A stretch of DNA of 64,000 nucleotides from Clavelina lepadiformis (GCF_947623445.1 NC_135243.1:5520501-5584500); one strand, 5' to 3'. Counted from the stretch's first letter, positions 14,547 to 27,046 are shown. The notes: generated by a model from the letters alone, not told the origin. Numbers and translations are program-made.

Positions 14547-15000
14547 AGATGCCTCACATCCCATTTCATCTACGCATATAGTGCATAAGGTGCACCATAG
14601 GTCGCGGATATAGGTGGTATCACTGCTATATTTGTAACATACGAAGTGATAACATACGAAGTGCGAGTACGGTATAAATCATTTTACTTTTGGTTTAAAG
14701 GTGTTCACTAAAATAGCCCATTATTATACTAGTTAAAAATAAAAAGCATTTGTGCTTTCAACAACATCAAAGTCTCACAATAATTTTTTCCTGGAAGTGA
14801 ACTTTGGCTTTGCGTTGCTCACATTTCATATGATTTGCGAAGTAACACACATTCTTACAACTTTCGAACCTTAGTTTTTAACCAATTTGTTTTCAACTCA
14901 ATACTCGTTTCGCGACATCGTCGGACCCTAAAATAATGTCAGGTCTATCTTCAGCGAAACCGCTTGACTCGCACTTCTCAGGATGAACGCAACCCGCAAA

Positions 15001-15895
15001 TGATTGATTGGGATCATTAGCTCACAACTAGATGCGGCAATTCAAAGCATTGTGAAGTGGAAAATGGGCTAATTAAGATAACTAAAATTTTAAAACGTTT
15101 ATTTCAGTTTCAGTGCAAAACGCATGTCGTTTACGTAGATATATATAGTTTAAAACCAATGATTATGTTTCTAAATTATAAAAATCTGATTTTTGTACGA
15201 CAGGCATAGATTTCGTTGTATAAGCAATTGGAATTTCATTGTTGATCGGACTCTGGGCTATGTGGGTAGAAACCTGAAACGGGTAAATCAGGCAAGGCTA
15301 ATGGTCCGTTAATGTGTAAGGACATGCAAAGCTGCAAATATAAAAGCAACGACATCTCTTTTAGCTAAGTTTCTGTAACCGGAACTCATACCACAAACCA
15401 TGGCCTTGTAATTGCTCCTAGTAATTGTCTGAATGAAATTGTGAAATAATCAAGTGCATTTATGGATGTGTTGCTGTGTATGGAGCGCCACTAAGTGATG
15501 TTTTATTTACAGCAATCACAACACCACGTGACGCCAACGTCCAAACAAGCGTTCAGAGAACCCTTTATAATTTTTTCTTCCGTGCATTCTGGTCTAGTCC
15601 GTCAATTGTATGAAGGATTTTGCAATGCACAGGCCACCTGCAAAATGTGGTTGATTTACAAAGAACCCACGCAAGCCTCAGAGACCAGATAATAGACTTA
15701 AGAAGAGTGCACTTGAGAGTAAGAGATGTTTTGTAGTTTACCAGAAAATTTTATTTCCGTATACGTTTCGAGGTTTGTAGTTTGCAAATTTCTTGCAGCT
15801 TCGCTGTTTTAAATGAACCGGTTTGTTAATCACGTTTTGCCCATTTATTATCCACGGTAACTTTCGCTGCGACTTCTGCCCAAGTAAAAACATGA
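15001..15895. repeat. Diverged duplicated block, copy B
   Basis: Shorter partner of the block at 11531-13790, with matching patches in the same order (see that entry). It contains TATAAAAG at 15339-15346. The nearest ATG after it (15400) is closed by a stop after three codons unless the GTAATT there is used as a splice donor. No protein could be reconstructed. It may be a decayed paralogue or a non-coding transcription unit. Confidence 0.45.
15339..15346 (+). promoter_or_regulatory. TATA-like core promoter element, block B
   Basis: TATAAAAG lies between the two conserved patches of block B, at the position matching the TATATATAA of block A. Evidence is the motif plus positional conservation. 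Confidence 0.3.
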
Positions 15896-16332
15896 ACACA
15901 AATTGTAAGGACTCGTTGAGTCAGAAATATCCTTTCACACAGAATTAAATCAATCTGGGAGGCTTTTATTTAAGTCTTATCTAGCCTTGGGTTCGGCAAG
16001 GTTAGGTTAAAGTATGCATGAAGCAGTGATGATGCGTTAAGGTCGTGGTAAACTATTCGCCTCCCTTTTTTGCGTTTTCTTTATCAAAATACTTATCGTT
16101 GTTACGAAACCCGGTTTAGATGTAAAGAATAATAATGATAAATATAATAAATATGTAATACTGTATAGCGATAAGCCTGGGTAGATGTTGTGGAAGATGA
16201 ATATTGGAAATATATTTTAGTTTTGAGTATGAATAGGATATATCATAAGCCAGTGTTAAAAATCATTTTAGTCAAAACTATTTTAAATGTTGAAACCTGT
16301 TTAAGGACACAAAAAGTTTTAAGTGTATAAGC

Positions 16333-16668
16333 CAGGGCTCCGCAAATAGTGGGTCGCGAGATCTTCCAGTTTGGGTCGCGAAATATTTTTACTAATAATT
16401 ATTTAATATTTTATTTAACATTTTTTGTTTTCAACACAAAGCCCATATTTCTGATTAGGCAGAATAAATGCATTCATTTACTTACTGTTTTATGTGCTAA
16501 TTTTCACACAATTTTCTGTAAGAAAATAGCTACTGTCAATAGTAGTCTTAACATCGATATTTAATTAAATAGTATTTTTCACAAAATTGTATGCTCACAA
16601 AATGCTTGGGTCGCGAGAAGTTACAATTATTTTTTAAGGGTAGCACCAAAAAGTATTTGCGGACCCTG
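16333..16668. mobile_element. Non-autonomous hAT-type MITE, 336 bp, with 8-bp TSD
   Basis: The termini are inverted: left CAGGGCTCCGCAAATA and right (reverse complement) CAGGGTCCGCAAATA. The element is flanked by a perfect 8-bp direct repeat GTATAAGC at 16325-16332 and 16669-16676. An 8-bp duplication and CAGGG ends are diagnostic of the hAT superfamily. Internally, the word GGGTCGCGA recurs near both ends (16351, 16370 and about 16609). No transposase is encoded. The perfect target duplication suggests a fairly recent insertion. Confidence 0.92.
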
Positions 16669-17305
16669 GTATAAGCTATGGGCCACGTTACACAATTCTT
16701 GTGCCTTAGTGGGCCGCAAACAAATATTCTCAAATTGTTTATCTGAAAATTTCTGTTTACAGCTTTGGCATTTCGACCATTGGTTTATCGACTCTGCTAC
16801 ACTTTTTATTTCCTCGCTTTTTGACAACTTAAACTGGTAAACCTGACTGAACTAACCGCCAACCGTTTTCACACAATTAGACAAATTTAGCCTACATCAA
16901 TTTTAATTGCGAGATTAGTTGCGAGCCACAAACTTTCGTTGGCTTGTGGGCGCACTTTATAGGCAACTCTGCTGTATTTAACCGTGAAGTAAACACTCGT
17001 TATAATACGAAAACTAAATATGATAATTTGGAAAATTTCTAAGAGAAGTAATTAAACCGAAAGTGGTTAGCGAGGAAAGGTGATTTAGGTGAAGGAGATG
17101 ACCGATACACCCCTTGTCGATTACACTTTTGAGTAAAAACTAAACATGAATATTTACCGAAATACTTTACAAAGCTTTATGTATTTATATAAAATTATCA
17201 ATTAGTGCTGGCTCTTTAATTTTTCTATAAAAAATCCAAAGAAACATTTTACACAGCTTACACAACTCTCAGGGGTGTTCATATATTTTCTTTTGATCTT
17301 AAAAC

Positions 17306-20300
17306 ATGACAACCGCCGCAAATATCACCGAGATGATGACTTCGCAAAATTTGACCACAAGCCTCTCCAATCAATGTCAGCACCATCAAAATGTGATAAA
17401 GGTATATGCAATGTATATATGCACAAACTGTTACGTGTATCAACTATATAAGAGTAACTTTTAAATTTTCTTACGTGTCTCTTGGAAAATATTTCCACTA
17501 ACTTTTTGCCAATTTCCGGGATATCAATAATTAATTTTGTGAATAAAAGTTTTCAAAACCCAAAATTGATATAAACTTATATTTTGGTTCCAAAAAAGTA
17601 CAATAAACAACAAAATGAAATGATTATGGAAATATACCTTCGTAAACAAGTATACGTCTTCGATAGTGTATGATTCCTTTTTGTAAAAGTTATTTTTCTT
17701 AGTACAGCAACCTATTACATCTTGTTCTTTATGAAGTTTATAAAAAGATTTCAAGTGTTACTCTCGGTTGTAGACTTATTACCATATAATTACGAGATAG
17801 CTTATGTAACTGAAATTCATAAGAAAGATTAAACTTACCAAAGACAAATTCTAGATCATTATAATATCTTCGATTCGAGACATATCTATAATTATAGGCT
17901 CTCCTCTTTTGCAAACAAAGCTGTTATTGCTGCTGGTGACTGACTAATTTTCCTATATTTACAGTATAAAATTCATTCCATATTTGAAGGAAAATGGTCT
18001 TACATTCGACACGCTTCACTTGGTTCGCGTTGTGGTCACGTGGATACTTTTTGCTGTCAGCTTGGCAGGAAATGTTTTTATCCTTCTATCTCTCAAAGGG
18101 AAACGAAGTCAGAATTTTGTGATGCTCAACTTGACCTTAAGTGATCTCTTTTACACTGCATTCGTCATGCCAATAGGTAAATGCTTTTCTGCATTTTCTT
18201 GCAAAAACGTGTCACAAAATTGTTGATATATTGCAAGTAACAAGATATCATTTGTAGACGCATTTTGGAACACCTTTATGGAGTGGATGGCCGGTGACGT
18301 CATGTGTAGGGTATGTCAGATGGTCAAGCAGTTTGGAATGTATTCCAGTTCGTTCATGGTCATGGTAAGTTTTCTGGTTTGGTCAGCACCGCACAGTGCC
18401 ACTCTCCAGATACAATTTTAAACGATGTATAAGAATAATTTGTAAAACTTGCTAAATGGTTCTTGAAGTCATTAAGTTACAAAATGATTGCGTTTTTTAA
18501 GGTTATAGCTCTGGACCGAGTCACCGGTGTTATCGCTTCAAATCAATGCAGCAACCAGAAGAAAAAAGGAGTGATACTGGTAGCCTGCGCTTGGACAGCG
18601 AGCCTTTTATGCAGCTTACCAGCGGTACGGTTGTTATTGTTTTATTACATACTGAGCAAAATACCATAGGTTATGAGTAGTTGGTTATTAGCGTACCACT
18701 AAAACCCAACTTAGAACAAGCGCAGTAACGACTAATTCTTATCGGTATGGTGTATGCCTGTATAGTATGAAAATGTAAATGTTATCGTTTCCTTGAGGTA
18801 ACTAAAGTAGTTTCATTTTTCATTTTCCTTTTGAATTATAGCGCTATGGTAGTAATAAGCAACTGATTAACAGAACAAACCATTTTAATATGATCGTATA
18901 GGGATAGTAAGTTTTCACTTTTTTCTAACCCAAATGGAAAATTTTCAAAGTTTGTCCCTGGCTCAGATTGCCCGAAATTTAAACGGATACGTAGTTACCT
19001 AAAGTCTTGCATGAAAAATATTTGGTAACGTCGGCTGAGTGTTAACTATGGAACAACCTAGTTGTTATTCGTACCGACGGGTTACTTGATAACATATCTA
19101 GTAGTCGATGGCATGATGAAAGCAAGTAGGCAACAAGTAGGCCTAATAATAAAGCATTGTTCGTCACTTGTGCAAGCGAAGAAGTCAGTTTTAAGTAAGA
19201 CAAGGTAAGTTTGTGCTTGCAACCACAACTAGATATAAACTGACAATATAAATTGGTTTAATTGACTCGTTATAAATTACACTTTGTACATTTTAAGCAG
19301 AAATGGACTGTTGTTTCTTTAAATATAATAATGCAACGTAGAATGCGCACCTATCGATCGGTGCATTGTGTTTAAATTGAAAACATGCCAAGTGGTGAGA
19401 TTGCTGTTATCTTTACCAGCTATCTTGTGGTATGCCTTACTCCAATAGACTTGTATCGTAAACCACAGGATTTGCAAAAGTGGTTACATTTTCGAAATAT
19501 GTCAGCCAGTGTGATGAAATAATGTAGATTTCACAAATCACTGCAGGACACAAGACAGTTATTATGATGGGGTCGGTCCCAGGTGGTGGTCATACAACCC
19601 AGGAAAATTTAACTAACGTACGATTAAACACGAGGGCTATTCAATTCACAGATGTTGATTGGGTCGCTTTGGGTTTAATCGTCTTAAGTTGAATCGACCT
19701 GGGACCTGTTGTTATACTTGTTGTTGTTAAAATTCCGTGCATTACCTGTGTCCAATCCTTATTAAGGGCTCCAGTATAACAACCAATAACAAATCAGAAA
19801 TGGCTCTATACATCAGCAGGCAGCTTGTGGTCTTGTAATTTTGAGTTTGCAAATAACGTCATTGTTATTCTGTTTAGCCTAATCCTAATTCAATCAATCA
19901 AGTACAGCTCCAGACACATGTGGAAGACGAATAAGGCGAGTTTTCATGCCATGTAAGTGACAATGGCGGCATAGTTTTATATCCTACCGGTAATCCGGTT
20001 TTTGCTTTGCCGGTATAGAAAGGATTAGGATGGAATGCAGATGGATTATTGGCGCCTTGCGCTGTTCATTTCTGGAACATTCTATGTTACTTTGACAACA
20101 TTTCAGATGTTATAGTCTTAGCTAGGAGCGATTGTTCTTCGAAATACCGTATAAAACTGACTAAACATAGTAACCGCCAAGTAATCCTGTTCTGAAACCA
20201 GCCATTTGACATCTGACAGGTCCTTGTACTGAATTACCAGTTTTTATATTTATTTGCTTAACGTGTACAAGCATACTCAGCCTAATTTTTTCGTGAATAT

Positions 20301-23300
20301 ATATATGGATATGCCAAACGTAATAGCGAGTCATGTTTATTCCCATACGTGCACAATAGCGTAGAAGCCGTAGAGGTAAGCCTACCTGTATATGGGAAAA
20401 CGCACATTCGCCTATGTGTATTGCATATGCCAGAGTTGGGCAAATGTATTCAATGGAAGAGCCATTTGCCGAAAATACAAGTACCAGAGAGCCTCAAAAT
20501 TATTTTAATACAAAAACAGTAAATAATGCAAGTTCAGCAATAATAACAGAATTGTAATATAACAAAACGGTAATAATCAACACAATAATAATAACGGTAA
20601 TAACAAAATAAAACGCACAATATTTATCAATATCAGTCTTTTGTTTGATTCTATGTCTAGTGTTACGTCATAAACGAAATGTTGACCTAAAGAAAAGAAA
20701 AAGAGAGAAACGTTCATAAACGGTACTCTTGGTAGCCTTTACAATTTTTTTGGAATTTTACGATTCGACTAGAAGAGCCACAAAAAACATGCTGGTGAGC
20801 CGCAGTTTGCCCACCACTGGAATATGCTATGCCAATTATTTGCACACCCTTTTATCTCTGTTGTGACATTAATATTGTTACATTGCGTCAATTCTTTTTA
20901 TACTTCTTTACTTTCTTTAAAAATTTGATTTTTCCAGCATGATTGGTTAGACGTGCATTAAGCATACCTTTGGCCTCAAAATTGCAGAGTGCTAAGCCTC
21001 TTCAAATGTTTACAAAAAACATGTAGGCCTATGTCGCATGAGCTGTTCTTTTTCATGTTTAAAATTTTATTTGCGCTTCAAATAAAATTCGTTTCCAAGT
21101 TGGAGATGCCAAGAACGGCCGTGTCATTAACGTTAAATCGTGTCTCGCCATACTTGGTCAGTGCAGTTTAAGGTTGACCAATACCCTAGCCCAGAGGCGT
21201 TTTACCTTTGGTGTTTGCAAGGTGCTTTTACTAAGAAAAAGTCAAATAATATTATATGTAATAATAATAATATGTAGTGGTTAAGCAGTAGTTGTCAAAA
21301 TTGTATTGCAAATTTGGCAGGCTATTATGACGAAAATCGTAGTCATTATGACGTCATCATGTAAAAAGGATATGCTTAATGACTCGGGTATGTATTACAA
21401 ATATGATAGTATGTAGATATGGTAGTAGTGGTAGGTTAGCCAACGCGTTTCCAGTGGAATACGTCTGATAGGCTGGTGATCAGTGGCAGGAAAATCTGTT
21501 TTCTGTGCTGTACGTTAGCAAATAGGATCTACTTTAACCAGTACAAATTCCCCTTAAGGTAAGCCATTTCATGCTTATTTAAACGAAAAATCCTCTTGTT
21601 ACCCACTTAAGTAGGCTTTTATTTCACCTATTACTATTTGGTTCACCTAAGTTGCCCGTTTTAGCAAATTTGTGACTTTTGATTTTTTCGCATTTAGCAA
21701 TAAAGGGAACTTCAAATCGCACAGTTAACTAAGTAAGAACACACGTCAATATACAAGTACAGCAGGCTAAGGACTATGTGTAGTTTCCTATGAAAATGAT
21801 TTTGGAATGTCTGATTTTATTTTTATTAGTTAAATTATATCGTTTATGAGCATTTGGTTAGCCAATTATTTTTAATGAGGCCGGTTGATTTATGCAGCTA
21901 CGCCAAACCGGCGAAAACTTTCTGGCAAACATTTTTTGCTACAACTTGAAAATTAAAAGTTACGTGAAAGTATTGAAAGCTTTCACCAAGAAATAATATG
22001 TATTGTATCGATCTTTTGTTTGTTGTTTGTGTATGTTCAGCATTTACACGTGACAAAACGGTGAAATCCCCCTTATCAACTTTCTCGGTAACAGTTACAG
22101 CCTGGCGGAAAAGTTGGGCAAATCTAACATGGGCCCATATATAGGTAATTTATACCAAACGAACATGCAGCGTTTTGCGCCAAACAACGTAGCGTTTTGT
22201 GCACCCGTCTAACAATGTTTCCTTTACACGGACGTCATTTCACTTAAAAGCGCCCATCTTCATTAAGATCAAAGCTTTCAGGAATTATAACGTTCCGCGT
22301 AATTAACCGTCACGCGTTGAATGCCAGCCAACGCTTGTTTAATGACAACAAGAACGTAAAAGCGTGTATATAAAAGGATTCCAAATTCAGTTTGAAGCCG
22401 CAACATTTACACTCAATTTATGTTTTCATTTGAATCAATTAACACTGCAGGATATGGAAGGAAAGAAAATGACAAAAAAACAAATTTATTCAGGGCAAAT
22501 AAACTCCATTAACACCTTGAAAATTATCTTTGTCAATCAGGGTGTAATCTTCTCCGTCATTTCTGTTCCAACTTGCGAGGGCGTAGAGATCAACCAATGC
22601 GTCGACTTTCTCGTCGTGCCACGAGTTTATCTTCGTCCATATTACTTCTTCACCATGCTCATGAGCTTTCTACTGCCCCAAGTCGTGACTCTTCTCGCTT
22701 ACTCGCTCATCGCGTGTGAGATCAGCAATATGAAGAAAAGAGACTGCGGTAATTTTAAGCTGTTTTTTTCTCTGTTGATGTTTGCAATTCCTGTGGGTCA
22801 AAGATTAACAGTAATACTAAACCAGATTCATTTAATAATTTAGTGTATGGTAGCCTAATCTAGGTTGTCATCTTTAATCTTGGAAAATAATTGTGATAGC
22901 CAATACGCGTTTGACAACGTTTTCCTACATTTGCTAACATACTTAACAATCCCTAAGTTATTCATGAGAATAGATGTGTTTGATCACGGCTCACTTGGCG
23001 ACGCATTTGCTACTGTAATAACCGATAACAGCAGCATAACAATATATTTCCGGTTTCTTGGTATTAAATTGACGTCAATAGGTTCTTAGAAAATGTAATG
23101 TGTTTCTGGTTATTCTACAGTCTACACATATCACACACACACACTCGTTTAGGTTACATCAACGAATATTTGGGGCCCGTACAAATTAAATTATCAATAA
23201 AAGTTTGTTACTTCTATGATCCTACATTTGTTAGCAATGATGGGCCGTAAGAATAGTGTCTCTTCAATGTTGATGGAAAAAGCCAAGAGGAGAACGCTCA

Positions 23301-23692
23301 TAACGAGCTCGCTCATAACACTCGCTTTCCTGGTTTGCTGGGGACCTTATTACGGAAGAGGAATCTATGATTGGTTCCAGGCCGATGAAACCCAGCGCTC
23401 ACCAGCGGAAGTTAGTTTTCTAGATAATTTCTCGTATTTTACCAAAACTGTTTTACTTGCTCACAATTCAAAATAATTTGTTGCTTAGGGAGAAGTTTGG
23501 TTGAGTTTTGTTGTTAAATTTCCACATGTTTTAATGACTTTTTAAAAATTTTAGCTCTCGACCGTTATGTACATCGCGATCTACCTGAACCCGGTTCTCC
23601 ATCCAATTGTCTTTGGTATTTTCATGAAAGAAATCAAAAGCAAGCTCTTTAAAACTTTCGGCTGCAGCGAACCCAGACAAATCGGAAGGTAA
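17306..23692 (+). CDS. Class A GPCR, GnRH-receptor-like, copy 1 (seven exons)
   Basis: Exons are 17306-17401, 17990-18176, 18258-18364, 18502-18624, 22541-22748, 23235-23410 and 23555-23692, giving 344 residues. The N-terminus carries NIT and NLT glycosylation sequons. TM1 has GNVFIL and TM2 LTLSDL. The stretch DAFWNTFMEWMAGDVMC then QFGMYSSSFMVM at TM3, and CWGPYYGRGIYDWF at TM6, are the pattern of GnRH/AKH/corazonin-type receptors. Cys111 and Cys191 should form the usual disulfide. The TM3 motif is D135-R136-V. The NPxxY site reads HPIVF (His315). The C-tail is about 25 residues. Exon 2 starts at a weak AAG acceptor, chosen because the partner receptor begins this exon at the same residues (EN). 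Confidence 0.87.
19575..19706. repeat. Nested inverted repeat (fold-back), about 132 bp
   Basis: Outer arms GGTCCCAGGT (19575-19584) and ACCTGGGACC (19697-19706) are perfect inverted copies. Inner arms ACGATTAAAC (19620-19629) and GTTTAATCGT (19673-19682) are also perfect. The nested arrangement suggests a small fold-back element or MITE inside the receptor intron. No target duplication was identified. Confidence 0.6.
20431..20819. mobile_element. Non-autonomous hAT-type MITE, 389 bp
   Basis: The left end CAGAGTTGGGCAAATG and the reverse complement of the right end, CAGTGGTGGGCAAACTG, are inverted repeats. The flanks GCATATGC (20423-20430) and GAATATGC (20820-20827) are an 8-bp duplication with one mismatch, as expected for an older hAT insertion. 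The body is rich in AATAAT and carries no transposase. It lies inside intron 4 of the GnRH-receptor-like gene. Confidence 0.82.
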
Positions 23693-24078
23693 ACTTCACT
23701 AATTCAAATTTAGAGGGAGTCGTCGGGCATAGACATCAATGGTGTCCGCGCTCTTTCTGGAAACGTTTTTGCCCTTTAGTCTATTTCTTAAAACGTTGCT
23801 CATGAAGCTATGGGAGAATCTATGGAAGAACTTACTATTAGTTTTCATATTTAAAATTCTGTAGTTTTTTTCGTAATTGTATATAAATTACTTGCCAGCC
23901 GAGATTGTTGCGGTTGGTTGTGATTGATGGATGCATGTTGGATTGTCGCTAACTCTACCATTTATCGATTATTTTGCCATAATTAGAAAGGACCAGACAC
24001 GAATGTAATTTAATGCAGTGGCACTCACATGCTGACCTTCATTTGGTCTCGCGAATTGAAAACACAACCATTGGAACT

Positions 24079-24122
24079 AACTAGTTATTAACTAGTTACT
24101 AACTAGTTATTAACTAGTTACT
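24079..24122. repeat. 11-bp tandem repeat, four copies
   Basis: AACTAGTTATT and AACTAGTTACT alternate for four perfect 11-bp units, a higher-order 22-bp period. Each unit contains the palindrome AACTAGTT. Confidence 0.9.
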
Positions 24123-24600
24123 AGTGCGTGATCCGCCAGCACTGCTAATAAATTTATAGAGATGAAAATGGGCCTAATGTTTAAGCCCGAACCCGGCAGT
24201 AATTTCAGCAGCCAGACTTACGCAGAATGTTGAAACACCAGTCCAAACCCGACTCGACTTCCATCTTTGATGTAGATAATGTACAGCCTAAGCTACATAA
24301 CTTAGGCTGGTGGTTGAGTTTATATTTATTAAAGCCTACATTTCAAATCAAGACGGCTTAAAATCGTCTCTTATTTTGTGACAGATTTCACGTCAATAAA
24401 AAAAGGATTTCCCTAAAGAGCAACATGTTACTTCTACCACCAGTGACCAGGACGCCATCCGATCGCAATGTGTAACCCAGATTTTGTGTCCACCTGCATG
24501 TATGAATCGATCAAAGTGTCGTGGGTTAGGTTTCGTACAGAATCGTAGTTTTAAAAGCTTGGCATTTTCTAACAGATTCTGTTGCAGTTACCTGAACTTC

Positions 24601-25042
24601 TTAAGGAGGCGTCAAACCCCAAAAAATGCCATAAAATCTTTGTTTTATTATAGAGTGAATTTACTAAAATACTGATTACTCGAAAAATCCTCCATGGGGC
24701 TCTCTGAAAATTTGCATGTCAATTTAGTATGCTTTGAACTACCATTCCATAAAATGCCATCAAAAAACCATGATTCAAACTTTTTTTACAGAGGCGCAAA
24801 ATAAACACTAGAATTTTTAGTCTAAAAAACCCAATTTTAGTTACTTTCATGCTATTTTTTAACCTAATTCTGCATGCGACCTGGCACATTGAACCGTGCC
24901 AACTGCTAGGGTAATTCCCAGGCTAGAAAACAACACCAACAGTGCTGCCTTCTGATTGGTCTAAATAGGTTTTTCAAAGCCCTACGTAGGAGTACAACAA
25001 ATTCATAAAGATCTTAGTTTTAGGGGTTTCACGCCTCCTTAA
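24601..25042. mobile_element. TTAA-flanked MITE (piggyBac-like), copy 1, 442 bp
   Basis: The ends are inverted repeats, TTAAGGAGGCGTCAAACCCC at left and the reverse complement of the right end TTAAGGAGGCGTGAAACCCC, each starting with TTAA. A TTAA target is typical of piggyBac-type insertion. An inverted, diverged relative is at 53965-54397; the shared interior includes GCCTGGGAATT and CCAATCAG on the reverse strand. No transposase is present. Confidence 0.85.
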
Positions 25043-27046
25043 AGCATCATTCTTCCGTAAGCGTAGCTGATGTTTTGATGTTTCTATCGTTGTAAAAAAA
25101 CAAGGCTGGTAAGCTTTCATGGTTATACATAAACTACCACTAATTCTTTAAATTATTAACCTTTTTGCTTGTTATCAATGAACATTGCTGCTTTTTGCGA
25201 GCCATATTTGTTTCTTTATACTGGGTTTAACAGAGACAAAATCTCTGAGCAATTTTCTTAACCTTTAATTTTCGTTGGCATCACGTTAATCTTTGCAGTT
25301 AATGAGAAACATATCTATGGTGCTTCTAATGCTGTTCTTGCCACGTTTTTCGCTCACTAGACTTTGCATAACATCGGTTTTCTTACAAGGACGCAACACA
25401 ACGTTGGTCAAAATTGGATTCTGCAGTTATAAATTAGTTTGAGTTCTTTGCACAAGTTAGGCATGACGACGATGACACTCAGGACAATTGTAACCCCCGC
25501 ATCAACATGTTCAAATAAAAGTGTTTCGGTGTTGAAGTTTTTGAAAAGCGGATTGCACAACTGACTTACGGGCAGTAGCCAAATCCCGCGGAAGAAAAAG
25601 CTCCTATACAATGTTAGAAAAAGTAAACTTTTAAAATTTTGAAATACTGGTAACGCTGAAATTTTTGAATAACTTTGCTATTACACTATCTTATACAACC
25701 TCTGATAAAGCTACATATAAAATAGAACATTGAAGAAAACATTTACCCAGTTTTCTTAAACGGTAACTGATATTTGAAAACTAACCCAAATCTCCACTAC
25801 CGTTTTTAACATAGCATTATGTATGCTACAACCTATGATATTATAGAGTAGAATGTTTTCTTATTGTAGCATAAATGTCAAATTTCAGTGGCTACACGTA
25901 TTTAGAATGTAAAGCATTGGAAGCAAAAATTTATTTTAAAACTTAAATTTGAGCTCCCAAACGAAAAGGTATAATTAAGGCATACATGCTTGCCGTTACT
26001 TTTACGTTACGTTACTGCAACTGAGTTCTGTATATATAATATACAATACTGTATATTTAAAAATCAACAAATGGTTCGTTATGGCATTTAAAAACCAGTA
26101 GCTAGGGTAGGGCAGCTCAAACAAAGGTAGCGCAATATAACAGTGAGTTTCCAGAACAAGCGTGTTTGGCAAATTCGCTTGAAATTAGTTAAGTGTGAAA
26201 ATTCTGCATTCAGATCGCAGTGTCATCTATAAGTTTTTGTTTAGTATCGTCCGGGTGAGACAAATTGGTGATAGTACTATGTCCAGGCGAAAACTCTTTT
26301 TCTTCCGAGGTCCTCGCTGGTACGGGTTCTGATTGCAGTAAGCGCAGACTTCGTTCGTCAGTTCGTTTCTTGCGCGGATACAAAACGATCGGCGCGCTTT
26401 TTGACCTTTGGCCCTTTAAGATGGAAGTTTTTGAGCTGAAAGAGAAAATTATAAAATGGTTGAATGTTACCGGTTTTACCAAACACTTGACAGGTTAGTT
26501 TAGACTGGCTCCATTCCTTATCAGACGCCGTGAGAAGTTACGACAGCAAGGTATCCAATGAAAACTGAGCAAAGTGATTAAAAGCCGAAAGCGTTGCCAT
26601 GCACATTGCGCAAGCCTAACGTTAGGCTCATACATAGGAGTTTCGGTGCCATCGATTGGTTTAGAAATGACAAGCTGTGAGAAGCCCATGAACATTCCTT
26701 CCTTTCAGTTACTCATTTGTACATAAAACTTTGCACACCTGAATTTTGTTGTCAGATTCAAGATCACGTGACCGTCCAAGCAAGGTTATTTCAGTGTGAA
26801 GAAAAGCACCGTCAGACATATTAGACCAACGGTCACCGTTTCGTCTGTTGCATGGAACGGTGGTACAGTTATGCAAAGTGCAAAGACGTTTAAGCGCCAT
26901 AAAAAAACTGACTCTGTCTAAAAATTGCTCTTTCTGCTCCAGAACTTTCGCATGTTTTAAACTTTTCTCTTTCGTGAGGAATTCAAACGGAACTTCCGCA
27001 AAAAACGTTCATAGGATGTCAGCAAAAGAAAATAAACTTCAAGCAC

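Larger units (their letters stand above)
18625..22540 (+). other. Large fourth intron of GnRH-receptor-like copy 1
   Basis: This 3.9-kb intron is far longer than the others in the gene. It contains a fold-back sequence at 19575-19706 and a hAT-type MITE at 20431-20819. I see no nested gene. The partner receptor has a similarly long intron (3.7 kb) at the next position in the gene, after its exon 4. Confidence 0.75.
23693..27046. other. Intergenic between the convergent receptor genes
   Basis: About 3.35 kb between the 3' ends of the two receptor genes. It contains an 11-bp tandem repeat (24079-24122) and a TTAA-flanked MITE (24601-25042). Short open frames around 26210-26900 lack recognisable domains and overlap on both strands, so I do not call them. 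Confidence 0.6.

Noticed and set aside
16677-16971. Second hAT-like element adjoining the MITE at 16333
   Set aside because: The right end GGCAACTCTG looks like a terminus, but I could find no matching left end or target duplication.
22364-22540. In-frame extension upstream of receptor exon 5
   Set aside because: The partner receptor starts the exon at the equivalent Gly after an AG acceptor, and the upstream frame has no receptor character, so it is intron.
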